Assembly (NCBI RefSeq): GCF_014643535.1
Contig: NZ_BMJQ01000032.1
Coordinates: 1 to 33,884, forward strand
DNA: 33,884 nt
Source of the DNA: Aliidongia dinghuensis
GTDB lineage: Bacteria > Pseudomonadota > Alphaproteobacteria > ATCC43930 > CGMCC-115725
Direction of reading: 5' to 3'
Shown: one piece after another, positions 14,527-24,207 of the stretch
Layout of the letters: each line of letters starts with the position of its first letter
Numbering within the stretch: the stretch's first letter is position 1
Notes under the pieces: model-generated
The model's input: the letters and a program-made list of their open reading frames with translations, nothing else
Databases searched by the model: none
What the model was told of the DNA's origin: nothing
Translations under genes and position numbers: made by a program

Positions 14527-14886
14527 TCAGAACTGCGCGGCACCCGACGGGCCGGGCTGATGCATCTCATGGGTTGCGACCGGTACGGCCGGAATCGGCG
14601 CGGACACGGCCGGTGCCGCGGCTTCCGCGGTCGGCGAGCGCCAGCAGGTCAGCGTCCAGGTATCGGTCGCCTCGCCGTCCTGCACGACGCGGCCGCCGAA
14701 CTCGAATGTCGTCCGGACACAGCCGGGAGCAGACGCCGGATCGGCGCCGGCCGTGGCGGTTGCTGTCGTGGGTTCGGGTTCGGGCTCCGCCGCCAGCACC
14801 GCGACGCCGGCCAGCACGAGCCCGAGCAGGGCGACGATCTTGAACAGCGTCGCAGGCGTACTGCGTTTTTCGAGAGCTTCAGCCAT
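14527..14886 (-). CDS. Small one-helix membrane protein, unknown function
   Basis: A 119-residue protein I do not recognise. A single membrane helix (about residues 13-32, ATLFKIVALLGLVLAGVAVL) is followed by a periplasmic Ala/Pro/Glu-rich linker, a short domain with two cysteines (Cys55, Cys80; CVRTTFEFGGRVV and DTWTLTCWRSP) that may form a disulfide, and a Pro/Ala-rich tail. The ATG at 14886 has GGGAG 8 nt upstream and is preferred over one 20 codons earlier. It lies 19 nt before the exported hydrolase on the same strand, so the two are probably co-transcribed. Confidence 0.75.
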   Translation of the reverse strand: MAEALEKRSTPATLFKIVALLGLVLAGVAVLAAEPEPEPTTATATAGADPASAPGCVRTTFEFGGRVVQDGEATDTWTLTCWRSPTAEAAAPAVSAPIPAVPVATHEMHQPGPSGAAQF

Positions 14887-15049
14887 ATCGGAACTCCCAT
14901 CAGTCCCCGGGCGGGCTTGAGGCAAGGCTCGGCCGTTGCCGGCCACGGCCTCGGGCCGCGCGGGGAGAATGCAGTCGGAATGTCTTTGTCTTGCTGAGAC
15001 CGGGGCCCGCTGGTCAGGTAGGGGCCTCGTCGGGCTTCCGGTCGTGGCC

Positions 15050-15454
15050 CTAGGCGTTCAGGTCGCGGAACTTGCGGCGCAGGTCGAACTCATCCGAGGT
15101 CACCCGGCTCTCGATGTCGGACAGCCGACGCTCGAGGCCGCGAAAGCGCTTGCGCAATTCGCTGACGGTCAGGTTCGGCGAAACGCTGACCGTGCGCCAG
15201 AAGTGCTCCTCCCGCTCAGAGGCGAAGAGCTGCGCCGGCATCGGCTTCAAGAGCAGGGCCAAGAGGACGTAGGTGACCACGATCGGCACGAAGAAGCCGA
15301 ACACCATGCCGAGGATGACCGCCAGCCGGACGAACTTGACCCGGATGTCGAAATAGTTGGCGAGGCCCGCGCAGACGCCGGCGATCTTGCCGCGCTCCGT
15401 ATCGCGGTAGAGCCGGATCGGATTGCGCGACCAGTGGAACTGACCGGCACTCAT
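15050..15454 (-). CDS. pspC: Phage shock protein C
   Basis: A 134-residue PspC-domain membrane protein. The PspC domain covers about residues 8-70: NPIRLYRDTERGKIAGVCAGLANYF, then the hydrophobic VKFVRLAVILGMVFGFFVPIVVTYVLLALLL. A cytosolic, charged, probably coiled tail follows (LRKRFRGLERRLSDIESRV). In the Psp response PspB and PspC sense envelope damage and release PspF from PspA. The ATG at 15454 overlaps the pspB stop (ATGA) and has GGAGGA 7 nt upstream, so it is preferred to one five codons earlier. It is the last gene of the psp operon. Confidence 0.93.
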   Translation of the reverse strand: MSAGQFHWSRNPIRLYRDTERGKIAGVCAGLANYFDIRVKFVRLAVILGMVFGFFVPIVVTYVLLALLLKPMPAQLFASEREEHFWRTVSVSPNLTVSELRKRFRGLERRLSDIESRVTSDEFDLRRKFRDLNA

Positions 15455-15684
15455 GGCTTCTTCCTCCATTCGGGCGCGGTCGCATCGAGCAGCCGCTCCA
15501 AATTCTCGATGCGCGACTGCATCTTGTCGGCGATGTCCGCCATCTCGGCCAGGGTCTTCTCGCTCTCGGTCGTCAGCAGCTTCGCCTGGCGCCAGCGCGA
15601 TCCGTAGTGCAGGAACAGCCAGATCGGCGCCACGACCACGGCGAACAGGATGCCGATCACCCCAATAGCTTCAGAAAACGGCAC
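15451..15684 (-). CDS. pspB: Phage shock protein B
   Basis: A 77-residue PspB of standard length: an N-terminal membrane helix (AIGVIGILFAVVVAPIWLFLHY) followed by a cytosolic coiled coil (TESEKTLAEMADIADKMQSR, then IENLERLLDA). PspB works with PspC at the inner membrane as the envelope-stress sensor. It lies 47 nt after pspA and overlaps pspC by 4 nt. Confidence 0.94.
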   Translation of the reverse strand: MPFSEAIGVIGILFAVVVAPIWLFLHYGSRWRQAKLLTTESEKTLAEMADIADKMQSRIENLERLLDATAPEWRKKP

Positions 15685-15731
15685 GGCACGAGGTCCTTTT
15701 CTTGAGATTGGCCGATCTGATCATGCGAGGA

Positions 15732-16409
15732 TCAGTTCGAGCCCTCGGCCTTCTTGGCCAGTTTTTCCTTGAGCGCGTTCAACTCGTTCTCGACCTGGGT
15801 CGTGGCTTCGAGCTCGGCCAGTTCCTCAGCGACGGTCTTCTTGACGCCGATGTCGTAGACGTCGACCTTGCCTTCGAGCTCGTCCAGCGCCCGCTCGACC
15901 TGTTCGAAGCGCGAGAAGGCGTCGGTCACGCGCTCGTCGTAGAGCGTCGAGCGGATCTTGAGGCGGGCGGACGCCGTGGTGTGGCGCATCGCCATGCTCG
16001 CCTCGCGCGCCTTGGCGTCGGCCAGCTTCTGCTGCAGCTTGACCACGTCGTCGCTCTGCTTGGCGAGGCCTTCCTCGATCTGAACCAGCTGCTTTTCGAG
16101 AAGCGCCAGATCCGCCTTGAGCCGCGCCTTGATCTGCAGCGCACCCTTGGCGAGATCCTCGCGATCCTTGGAGAGCGCCAGCTCGGCCTTGCCCTGCCAT
16201 TCGTCGATCTCGCCCGCGAGGCCGGCGATCCGGCGCTCGAGCTCACGCTTCTCGGCGATGGTCTTGACGGTCGACGACCGGACCTCGACGAGCGTGTCCT
16301 CCATCTCCTGGATGATCAGGCGGATGATCTTCTCGGGGTCCTGCGCGCGGTCCAGGATCGCATTGATGTTCGAATTGACGATGTCGCTGATGCGCGAGAA
16401 CACACCCAT
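15732..16409 (-). CDS. pspA: Phage shock protein A (PspA/IM30 family)
   Basis: A 225-residue ESCRT-III-like PspA, almost entirely helical. The N-terminal amphipathic helix GVFSRISDIVNSNINAILD binds membranes, and KIIRLIIQEMEDTLVEVRSS begins the long coiled hairpin. PspA inhibits PspF when unstressed and oligomerises on damaged inner membrane to limit proton leak. The ATG at 16409 has AAAGGAG 7 nt upstream; an in-frame start 15 codons earlier is not supported. First gene of pspABC, divergent from pspF, with a candidate sigma54 promoter 60 nt upstream. Confidence 0.95.
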   Translation of the reverse strand: MGVFSRISDIVNSNINAILDRAQDPEKIIRLIIQEMEDTLVEVRSSTVKTIAEKRELERRIAGLAGEIDEWQGKAELALSKDREDLAKGALQIKARLKADLALLEKQLVQIEEGLAKQSDDVVKLQQKLADAKAREASMAMRHTTASARLKIRSTLYDERVTDAFSRFEQVERALDELEGKVDVYDIGVKKTVAEELAELEATTQVENELNALKEKLAKKAEGSN

Positions 16410-16469
16410 CTTGCCACTCCTTTGAAACGCCGGTGGCAAAACTGCAAGCGCCACCCTCGCCAGCCTCAG

Positions 16470-16486
16470 TTCACATCCCGTGCCAA
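16470..16486 (-). promoter_or_regulatory. Candidate sigma54 promoter of pspABC
   Basis: Read on the minus strand, TTGGCACG is followed after GGAT by GTGAA. The -24 element TGGCACG is perfect and spacing to the -12 element is right, but the -12 element is GTGAA rather than TTGCW, so the usual GC is GA. Psp operons are sigma54-dependent and the activator pspF is adjacent, which supports the call. Confidence 0.6.
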
Positions 16487-16612
16487 CCGCTGCCGAGCCT
16501 ACAACACCCTGGAATCATTGTATTTCGCATTCGTCTTGCAGCGATCATCTCGGCGCGATAGCGTGTTTCACCATTTATTGGCGATTCTCGCCACCGCCGG
16601 AGTCCTCCCCCC

Positions 16613-17677
<1,065 letters not shown>

Positions 17678-17690
17678 CGCGCCCCAGCGC

Positions 17691-17930
17691 CTATCCGAGC
17701 AGGAGCTGCGCGACGCCGACCGCCTCGGCCAGGACCGCGAGCGCCATGAGCGCCAGGAACAGGATGCCTGACAGCAAGCCATCGGCACGCTCGGCCAGCG
17801 AAGGCGTGTACCCCCGCATCTTCTTCGCGGATCGGGCAGGCGAGACCCGGCGGCGGCGCGTCCGGACGGGCGACCGGGAAATCGAGCGGCTCGATGGGCC
17901 GGCATCGAAATCGAGAGCGGCATATTTCAT
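17691..17930 (-). CDS. Small basic membrane protein, unknown function
   Basis: A 79-residue protein I do not recognise. The N-terminal half is Arg/Ser-rich (SPVRTRRRRVSPARSAKK) and the C-terminal end is one hydrophobic helix (about 51-77, GLLSGILFLALMALAVLAEA onward), so it is probably tail-anchored with a cytosolic basic segment. It begins 3 nt after the stop of the small Cys-rich gene and ends 13 nt from pspF, convergent with it. Tight linkage suggests co-expression with the Cys-rich protein. Size and position recall the accessory membrane proteins of other psp loci, but I see no sequence similarity to claim that. Confidence 0.6.
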   Translation of the reverse strand: MKYAALDFDAGPSSRSISRSPVRTRRRRVSPARSAKKMRGYTPSLAERADGLLSGILFLALMALAVLAEAVGVAQLLLG

Positions 17931-17933
17931 CGC

Positions 17934-18086
17934 TCAGGCCCCCTGGTCCGTCGCGGAGGCATGCGCTTCGTTCAGCGCCTTCGCGCATTCCTCGCAGCAG
18001 ACCTCCACGATCTTGCCGGCGATCGTCACGCGGATAACGTCGGCGTCCAGCGGGCAATCGCAGGCGGCGCAAGTCTTCTCGGTCAT
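17934..18086 (-). CDS. 50-residue Cys-rich (zinc-ribbon/TRASH-like) protein
   Basis: A 50-residue protein with six cysteines in two knuckles: CAACDC (6-11) and CCEEC (30-34), separated by a short beta hairpin (ADVIRVTIAGKIVEV). This is the layout of small TRASH/YHS-type metal-binding proteins, which carry zinc, copper or similar ions in the cytosol. GGGGAGGA lies 9 nt before the ATG at 18086; an upstream in-frame start is unsupported. It is directly followed by the basic one-helix gene. Metal binding is likely from the cysteines; the role is unknown. Confidence 0.75.
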   Translation of the reverse strand: MTEKTCAACDCPLDADVIRVTIAGKIVEVCCEECAKALNEAHASATDQGA

Positions 18087-18206
18087 GCTCAGGTCCTCCC
18101 CTTCTGCCCGACCACCGGGCGAAGGAGAGCAAACCATTCCGGCCGCCGCCGGCGCTGTCAGATTCTTTAGCGATCTGCCGAGGGTTGGAGCCGGGCCATA
18201 CCGGTG

Positions 18207-19052
18207 TCAGCGAAGTGCCGCCGAGCGCTGGAATTCGGCCGGGGTGCGGCCATAGGCCTGGCGGAAGGCGGCGCTGAAATGGCTGTGGCTCGAAAAGCCC
18301 AAGTCCATGCCGAGCGTGGTGAGATCGTCGTATTCACCCAGGAGATCGAGCGCCCGCGCGAGCCTCAGCCGCAGCTGATAGCGATAGAGCGGCACTGCCT
18401 CGACCTGCTGGAACACCTGCGTCAGATAGACGGGCGAGACACCGACTTCTGCGGCGATCTCGGCCAAGGTCCAGCGCCGTGCCAGGTCGGACGCCAGGAC
18501 CAGCTTCGCGCGGTCGACGAGCTTCTGGTGGCCGACGCTCGCCCCGGCCGTATGGGACGTCCGCTCGCCGAGCGCCCGCCGCACCAGGGTCAGCGTGAGC
18601 GTTTCCGCTTCGAGCGGCTCGATCGCTTTCCGCCGCAGGCTATGCCGGAGCAGTGCCACCAGCACCTGGGCACGCGGGTCGATGCGGCGCCGCTGCCGGC
18701 GGAATGCTACGGCATCGCCAGCCACCGCGCCGCCCGGGCGCAGATGCTCCGTCGGCGTCAATTCCGCGAGCAGCGCCTCGTCGATCGTGAGCGACAGGCT
18801 GGCGTCGCCGCCCTCGACCGGATGGCTGATGCAATAGGCTTCGGCCTGGTTGAAGAACAGCACCTGGTTGGCTTCGGCCACCGCATCGTTGCGGCCCAGA
18901 TGCCGCACGAACAGGCCGCGATAGGGAAACACCAGGGAGGTCGCTCCGGCGCACTCCTCAGCACTCTTGTGCCGGCAGTCGCCGGCACAGACGAAATCCC
19001 TGACCGCCACGGTGGCGGTATCGAGAAGGGGCTCGACCGAGAGTGCCGACAT
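18207..19052 (-). CDS. AraC-family transcriptional regulator
   Basis: A 281-residue regulator with an N-terminal domain of about 170 residues and a C-terminal AraC DNA-binding domain. The first helix-turn-helix is WTLAEIAAEVGVSPVYLTQV and the second LTTLGMDLGFSSHSHFSAAF, followed by the conserved YGRTPAEFQ end. The N-terminal part has several cysteines (CAGDC, then EECAGAT) and a beta-rich stretch fitting a cupin-like sensor. It is monocistronic; the closest genes are the Cys-rich pair downstream and the metallopeptidase cassette 368 bp upstream on the other strand. The target is unknown. Confidence 0.9.
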   Translation of the reverse strand: MSALSVEPLLDTATVAVRDFVCAGDCRHKSAEECAGATSLVFPYRGLFVRHLGRNDAVAEANQVLFFNQAEAYCISHPVEGGDASLSLTIDEALLAELTPTEHLRPGGAVAGDAVAFRRQRRRIDPRAQVLVALLRHSLRRKAIEPLEAETLTLTLVRRALGERTSHTAGASVGHQKLVDRAKLVLASDLARRWTLAEIAAEVGVSPVYLTQVFQQVEAVPLYRYQLRLRLARALDLLGEYDDLTTLGMDLGFSSHSHFSAAFRQAYGRTPAEFQRSAALR

Positions 19053-19419
19053 CGCGCGTTCCCAGGCGGCGGAGATCCGAGCGTCGAGCCGCCACCCTAC
19101 CAGATGTCGCCGGTCGAGAGGATTGAACTCTTGTCCTCGCTTCTTGAACCGCGCCCGAGGCTGTGGCGCCGTCTCGTCGCCATCTTGTCGCTTGTCATCG
19201 CGTCCTCTCAGGTCTTACCTAGGCGCGATCACCCGTCGGGACGCAACCGAATCGGAAACGGTATCAAAGAACGCACAAGCATCTGACGGGCGGCGCGTCG
19301 GCGAACCTCGGATGATGCGCGCGCCACGACGAATTCCGGACCGACGGACGCTGCAACAAGAGGATTCGATTCCGTAAGAAAGCTGGCGATAACGCCCACT
19401 GCGAAAGAGAGGACGAACG
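19053..19419. other. Intergenic region between AraC regulator and metallopeptidase
   Basis: This 367-nt divergent region holds no gene I can support. A 60-codon frame from 19104 encodes a hydrophobic stretch but lacks a Shine-Dalgarno. The right end (19406-19413, AGAGAGGA) is the ribosome binding site of the next gene. Promoters for both neighbours should lie here, but no strong consensus stands out. Confidence 0.5.
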
Positions 19420-20433
19420 ATGGAGCGCTTCTCGGAGGCCTATAGGAAGTGCCGAAAAATATGCACTGACGGCAAGTTCTCGGACGAGTGGGAGAAGTTT
19501 CTCGAGAAGAGCGTCGCGGTTGGCAGCCTGCTCGGCAGCCACGGGCCGAACCCCAAGCGCGCTGGCGGCCTCGATAAGCTCCGCGAGAAGATCCTCTCGA
19601 CCCCCGAGGGCAAACGGGGCGAATTGCTGATCAAAGCCGCGACCAACGGCAAGGCATCCGGCTCGATCCCGGAGCGTGCCGCGACGCTCAAGATGCTCTG
19701 GCATCTCTATCTGACGTCGGAGCGCGGCGGGCAAAACCTGTGGGTCTATTCGCCGCCGGTCGCCTACAAACAATGGGTCTATGACGAGATCGCGGGCGAA
19801 CGCAGCACCTACGAGCCCAAGCTCGAGAAGACGTCCGAGGTCTACACGGAGCACGAGCGGCGGATCATGAGCACGGCGCTCGCCCAAGCGCTGCGGAGTG
19901 CCAACAATGCCGTGAGCAAGCTCGGGTCCGCCAACACCGCGACGCTCGACATCGTGCGGCGTTGGTTCGCCGACGAAAACACGACGGACGCGCAGGTGAA
20001 GACCGCCGTCCGCAAGCTGCTTTCGGGCTTCAAGAAGATCGCCGCGGTGTGCAATTCGAACCACCTGGTCTTCTCCGACGAGCCCATCGACCGGTCCGGC
20101 GGCGGCTGGAAGGATTATGCGTTCGTCGATCCGACCGAGACGCTCAACGTGGTCTACCCGCAAGGCGCGTTTCTGAAAGCCGCCGGCTCGACCGGCCGGG
20201 TCTGGATCTGCGTCGAGACGATCGTGCACGAGCTGTCGCACCGGGTCGTCCATACCGACGACTTCGCCTACGACAATTCGGGCCTCGGTCCGTCCAAGGA
20301 TGCGGTGACGTTCAGCCACGCGATCCGCAACGCCGACTCGTGGGGCTATTTCTGCGTCGACCTGGCCGGCATGCTTGCCAAGACGGACCGCAATCGCGTG
20401 CTGACCAGGGGGCAGTTGCTCAAGGCGGCTTGA
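19420..20433 (+). CDS. M35-like (aspzincin) metallopeptidase
   Basis: A 337-residue protein ending in a metallopeptidase domain. HELSH (270-274) supplies two His ligands and the catalytic Glu. TDDFAY (279-284) matches the aspzincin GTxDxxY signature, making Asp281 the likely third zinc ligand, and NADSWGYF (304-311) matches the conserved NADSYxxF of peptidyl-Lys M35 enzymes. The N-terminal 150 residues are helical and unrecognised. There is no signal peptide, unlike fungal M35 enzymes, so it is either intracellular or exported by a dedicated secretion system. AGAGAGGA lies 6 nt before the ATG. It is followed after 31 nt by two paralogous small genes, probably one operon. An effector or toxin role is possible but unproven. 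Confidence 0.82.
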   Translation: MERFSEAYRKCRKICTDGKFSDEWEKFLEKSVAVGSLLGSHGPNPKRAGGLDKLREKILSTPEGKRGELLIKAATNGKASGSIPERAATLKMLWHLYLTSERGGQNLWVYSPPVAYKQWVYDEIAGERSTYEPKLEKTSEVYTEHERRIMSTALAQALRSANNAVSKLGSANTATLDIVRRWFADENTTDAQVKTAVRKLLSGFKKIAAVCNSNHLVFSDEPIDRSGGGWKDYAFVDPTETLNVVYPQGAFLKAAGSTGRVWICVETIVHELSHRVVHTDDFAYDNSGLGPSKDAVTFSHAIRNADSWGYFCVDLAGMLAKTDRNRVLTRGQLLKAA

Positions 20434-20464
20434 CCGGCCCGGTTCAGCGCCACAAGGAGATGCC

Positions 20465-20794
20465 ATGCCTTCGAAGAAAAAGATCGCCGGCCCCGAGGAC
20501 GTAGAGCCCGTCACGGTCGGCACCGTCCGCTACGAAGCGCCGCACTGGGGCAAGGCCATGGGCCTCGGCCAGAACGGCGGGCACGTGACGGCCGTCGACA
20601 TCGCGACGGGTAAGCCGCTCTGGACTGTCGAACTCTACAAGATCGAGTACCGGCCCAACATGGAGGCGGACAAGCAGGACACGTTCATCACGTCGCTGAC
20701 GTTCGACGCCGACCATTCGCGCCTTGTGGCCCAGAACGATCGGGGTCTCCGCTTCGCGCTCGACCTGTTCTCGCGAAAGGTCACGCCGTTGTGA
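20465..20794 (+). CDS. Small PQQ-propeller-like protein, cytosolic paralog
   Basis: A 109-residue protein without a signal peptide. Its core (VGTVRYEAPHWGKAMGLGQN, then GGHVTAVDIATGKPLWTVEL) contains a DxxTGxxLW unit like one blade of PQQ-type beta-propellers, but it is far too short for a propeller. Nearly half of its residues match the next protein, including GLGQNGG, LWT, YKI, NME and DKQD. AAGGAG lies 5 nt before the ATG. It overlaps the next gene by 4 nt and follows the metallopeptidase by 31 nt. Function unknown; a partner or inhibitor of the peptidase is one reading of the context. Confidence 0.8.
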   Translation: MPSKKKIAGPEDVEPVTVGTVRYEAPHWGKAMGLGQNGGHVTAVDIATGKPLWTVELYKIEYRPNMEADKQDTFITSLTFDADHSRLVAQNDRGLRFALDLFSRKVTPL

Positions 20795-21255
20795 ACAACC
20801 GGATGTCGATCGTGGCCGGCCTGGCACTGCTGGCCGGCGCGAGCGCGACCCTGGCGCCGGACACACTGCACGCCGCCGGCGACAAGGCATCGGCCGTCGG
20901 CGCATCGGGCCCCGCAGGCACGGCGCCGCGCCCGATGAAAAAGCGCGCCGGTCCGCCCGAGGTCGCACCGGTGGTCATCGGTTCGGTCCGTTATGAGCCG
21001 TTGCTAGGCGGCAAGGCGCGCGGGCTTGGGCAGAACGGCGGCGATATCGTCGCCCGCGATGCGAAGACCGGGGCCGAACTCTGGACGCTGCGCGTCTACA
21101 AGATCGACTATGCGGCCAATATGGAGCCCGACAAGCAGGACATTTACATCACGAGCCTGGACGTCGCGCCGGACGGGCGCAGCTTGCTTGTCACGGACGA
21201 GCGCGGGCGCCGCTGGCGGGTCGACACCGAAGCCCGGACAGCGACGCCCGAATGA
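20791..21255 (+). CDS. Small PQQ-propeller-like protein, exported paralog
   Basis: A 154-residue protein starting at GTG, which overlaps the stop of its paralog (GTGA). It has a signal peptide (MSIVAGLALLAGASATLAPD) and an Ala/Gly/Pro-rich linker to about residue 55, then the same module as the previous gene (VIGSVRYEPLLGGKARGLGQ, then AELWTLRVYKIDY and NMEPDKQDIYITSL). The pair is therefore a duplication with one copy kept in the cytosol and one sent to the periplasm or beyond. No lipobox is evident. Function unknown. It ends 42 nt from the convergent oppF. Confidence 0.8.
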   Translation: MNNRMSIVAGLALLAGASATLAPDTLHAAGDKASAVGASGPAGTAPRPMKKRAGPPEVAPVVIGSVRYEPLLGGKARGLGQNGGDIVARDAKTGAELWTLRVYKIDYAANMEPDKQDIYITSLDVAPDGRSLLVTDERGRRWRVDTEARTATPE

Positions 21256-21297
21256 ACGGCAGCGGCGCGTCCCCCAAGGGAGCGCCCCGCTATCAAC

Positions 21298-22292
21298 CTA
21301 GATCTCGATGTGATGGCACGCCGCGACATGGCCTGAGCCATAGTCGCGCAGCGCCGGCATCTCCTTGGCGCAGATCTCCGTCGCGCGCGGGCAGCGGGTG
21401 CGGAACGGGCAGCCCGACGGCGGGTTGAGCGGCGACGGCAGGTCGCCCTGCAGCCGCATGCGCGGTTTCACTTTCTCGAGCTTCGGATCGGGCAGCGGCA
21501 CGGCCGAGATCAGCGCCTGGCTGTAGGGATGCAGCGGCCGGCGATAGAAATCGTCGCGCTCGGCGATCTCCATGACCTTGCCCAGGTAGAGCACCATGAC
21601 TCGGTGGCTGATGTGCCGGACGACCGAGAGATTGTGCGAGATGAAGAGGTAGCTGAGGCCCAGCTGCTTCTGCAGCTTCATCAAAAGGTTGATGATCTGC
21701 GCCTGGACCGAGACGTCGAGGGCCGAGACCGGCTCGTCGCACACGAGCAGCTTCGGCTTCAGGATGAGCGCACGGGCGATACCGATACGCTGGCACTGGC
21801 CGCCCGAGAATTCGTGCGGATAACGGTCCATCCAGGCCTTGTTCAAGCCCACCAGCTCCATGAGCTCGCCAACCTGGCGTCGGCGCTCCTCGGCGCTGTC
21901 CTTGCCCGGGAAGTTCAGGAGGGGGCGCTCGATGATCTGGCGCACGGTCATGCGCGGGTCGAGAGAGGCAAGCGGGTCCTGGAAGATGATCTGCATGTTG
22001 CGGCGCTCGAGCCGCAGATCCTCGCCGCCCAGCTCGGAGAAATCCTTGCCCATCCAGACGGTGCGCCCGCCGGTCGGCTCGACCAGGCGCAGCACCGCCC
22101 GGCAGAGCGTGGACTTGCCGCAGCCGCTCTCGCCCACGATGCCGAGCGTCTCACCCGGCATCAGTTCGAAGCTGACGCCGTCCAAGGCCTTGACCCAGCG
22201 CCGTTCGCCGCCGAACAGGCTGCGGCGCTTCATCGGGAAATGGACCTTGAGGTCCTCGATCTTGAGCAGCGGTTCGCTCATAGGGACACCAG

Positions 22293-22296
<4 letters not shown>
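21298..22296 (-). CDS. oppF: Oligopeptide/dipeptide ABC transporter ATP-binding protein (OppF/DppF)
   Basis: A 332-residue ATPase of the peptide/nickel import family. Walker A is GESGCGKST, the Q-loop IIFQDPLASLDPR, the signature FSGGQCQRIGIARAL and Walker B LLVCDEPVSALD. The C-terminal oligo_HPY extension carries a cysteine cluster (GCPFRTRCPRATEIC and ACHH), which in relatives can hold an iron-sulfur cluster. The ATG at 22296 overlaps the oppD stop (ATGA); an ATG five codons later is possible. It is last in oppBCDF and pairs with OppD as the two ATP sites. Confidence 0.93.
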
Positions 22297-23303
<1,007 letters not shown>

Positions 23304-23304
23304 C

Positions 23305-24207
23305 TTAGCGGTCCTTCGGATCGAATGCGTCGCGCAGCCCGTCGGCGATGAAATTGAGGCTGAACAGCGTCGCCGCCAGGAACAGGCCGGGGACGACCAA
23401 TTGCCACCAGGCCGTGTCCATCGCCTGGGCGCCGCCGTCGATGAGCGTGCCCCAGCTCGATTGCGGCTCCTGCACGCCGAGCCCCAGGTACGACAGGAAG
23501 CTCTCGCCGAGGATCACTTCCGGCACCAGCAGGCTCGCATAGACGATGACGGGGCCGATCGTGTTCGGGATGATGTGCTGGCGCACGATCGAGAACGGCT
23601 TCATGCCGCCGGCGCGCGCCGCCTCGATGAATTCCTTGTGCTTCAAGCTCAAGGTCTGGCCGCGCACGATGACGGCGATGGTGAGCCACAGGAGCGCCCC
23701 GATCGCGATCAGGATCGATTCCATGCCGCGGCCCAGCACCATGGTCAACATGATGACGAAGAACAGGAACGGCAGGCTGTAGAGCACGTCGACGATGCGC
23801 ATCATGACCGTGTCGACGGCGCCGCCGAAGAAGCCGGCGACGGCGCCGTAGCTGATGCCGATGACGATCGCAACGATGGTCGCGAGCACGCCGATCAGGA
23901 GCGAGGTGCGGCCGCCTTCGAGCACGCGGGCGAGCAAGTCGCGGCCGAGGTCGTCAGTGCCGAAGACATGGCCGGTCGTGAGCGACGGCGGGATCGAGAT
24001 GCTGTCGAAGTCGGACGCGTTCGGGTCGAACGGCAGCACGAACGGCCCGAACGCGCAGGCGAGCACGATGAGCGAGAGCACGACCAGGCCGACCATGGCC
24101 ATGCGGTTGCGCCGCATGCGCGCGAAGCCGTCCTTGAGCTTGGACCGGCCGCCGACGCCGGCGCCGTGCTCGGACTCATGGATGAGCTCAAACGCGGCGT
24201 CACTCAT
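23305..24207 (-). CDS. oppC: Oligopeptide/dipeptide ABC transporter permease (OppC/DppC)
   Basis: A 300-residue inner-membrane permease. The N-terminal cytosolic segment (SKLKDGFARMRRNRMAMVGL) leads into the first helix, as in OppC/DppC. The core has about six helices and the EAA loop (LKHKEFIEAARAGGMKPFSI). The start was taken at the ATG at 24207, 18 codons into the open frame: it has AAGGTG nearby and overlaps the oppB end by 8 nt. It forms the channel with OppB. Confidence 0.93.
   Translation of the reverse strand: MSDAAFELIHESEHGAGVGGRSKLKDGFARMRRNRMAMVGLVVLSLIVLACAFGPFVLPFDPNASDFDSISIPPSLTTGHVFGTDDLGRDLLARVLEGGRTSLLIGVLATIVAIVIGISYGAVAGFFGGAVDTVMMRIVDVLYSLPFLFFVIMLTMVLGRGMESILIAIGALLWLTIAVIVRGQTLSLKHKEFIEAARAGGMKPFSIVRQHIIPNTIGPVIVYASLLVPEVILGESFLSYLGLGVQEPQSSWGTLIDGGAQAMDTAWWQLVVPGLFLAATLFSLNFIADGLRDAFDPKDR

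Noticed and set aside
19104..19286. 60-codon frame with a hydrophobic centre
   Set aside because: No Shine-Dalgarno, Arg-rich tail, and no partner gene; not enough to call.
21256..21297. GGCGC/GCGCC imperfect hairpin between the exported paralog and oppF
   Set aside because: Internal mismatches and no U-tract on either strand; too weak for a terminator call.
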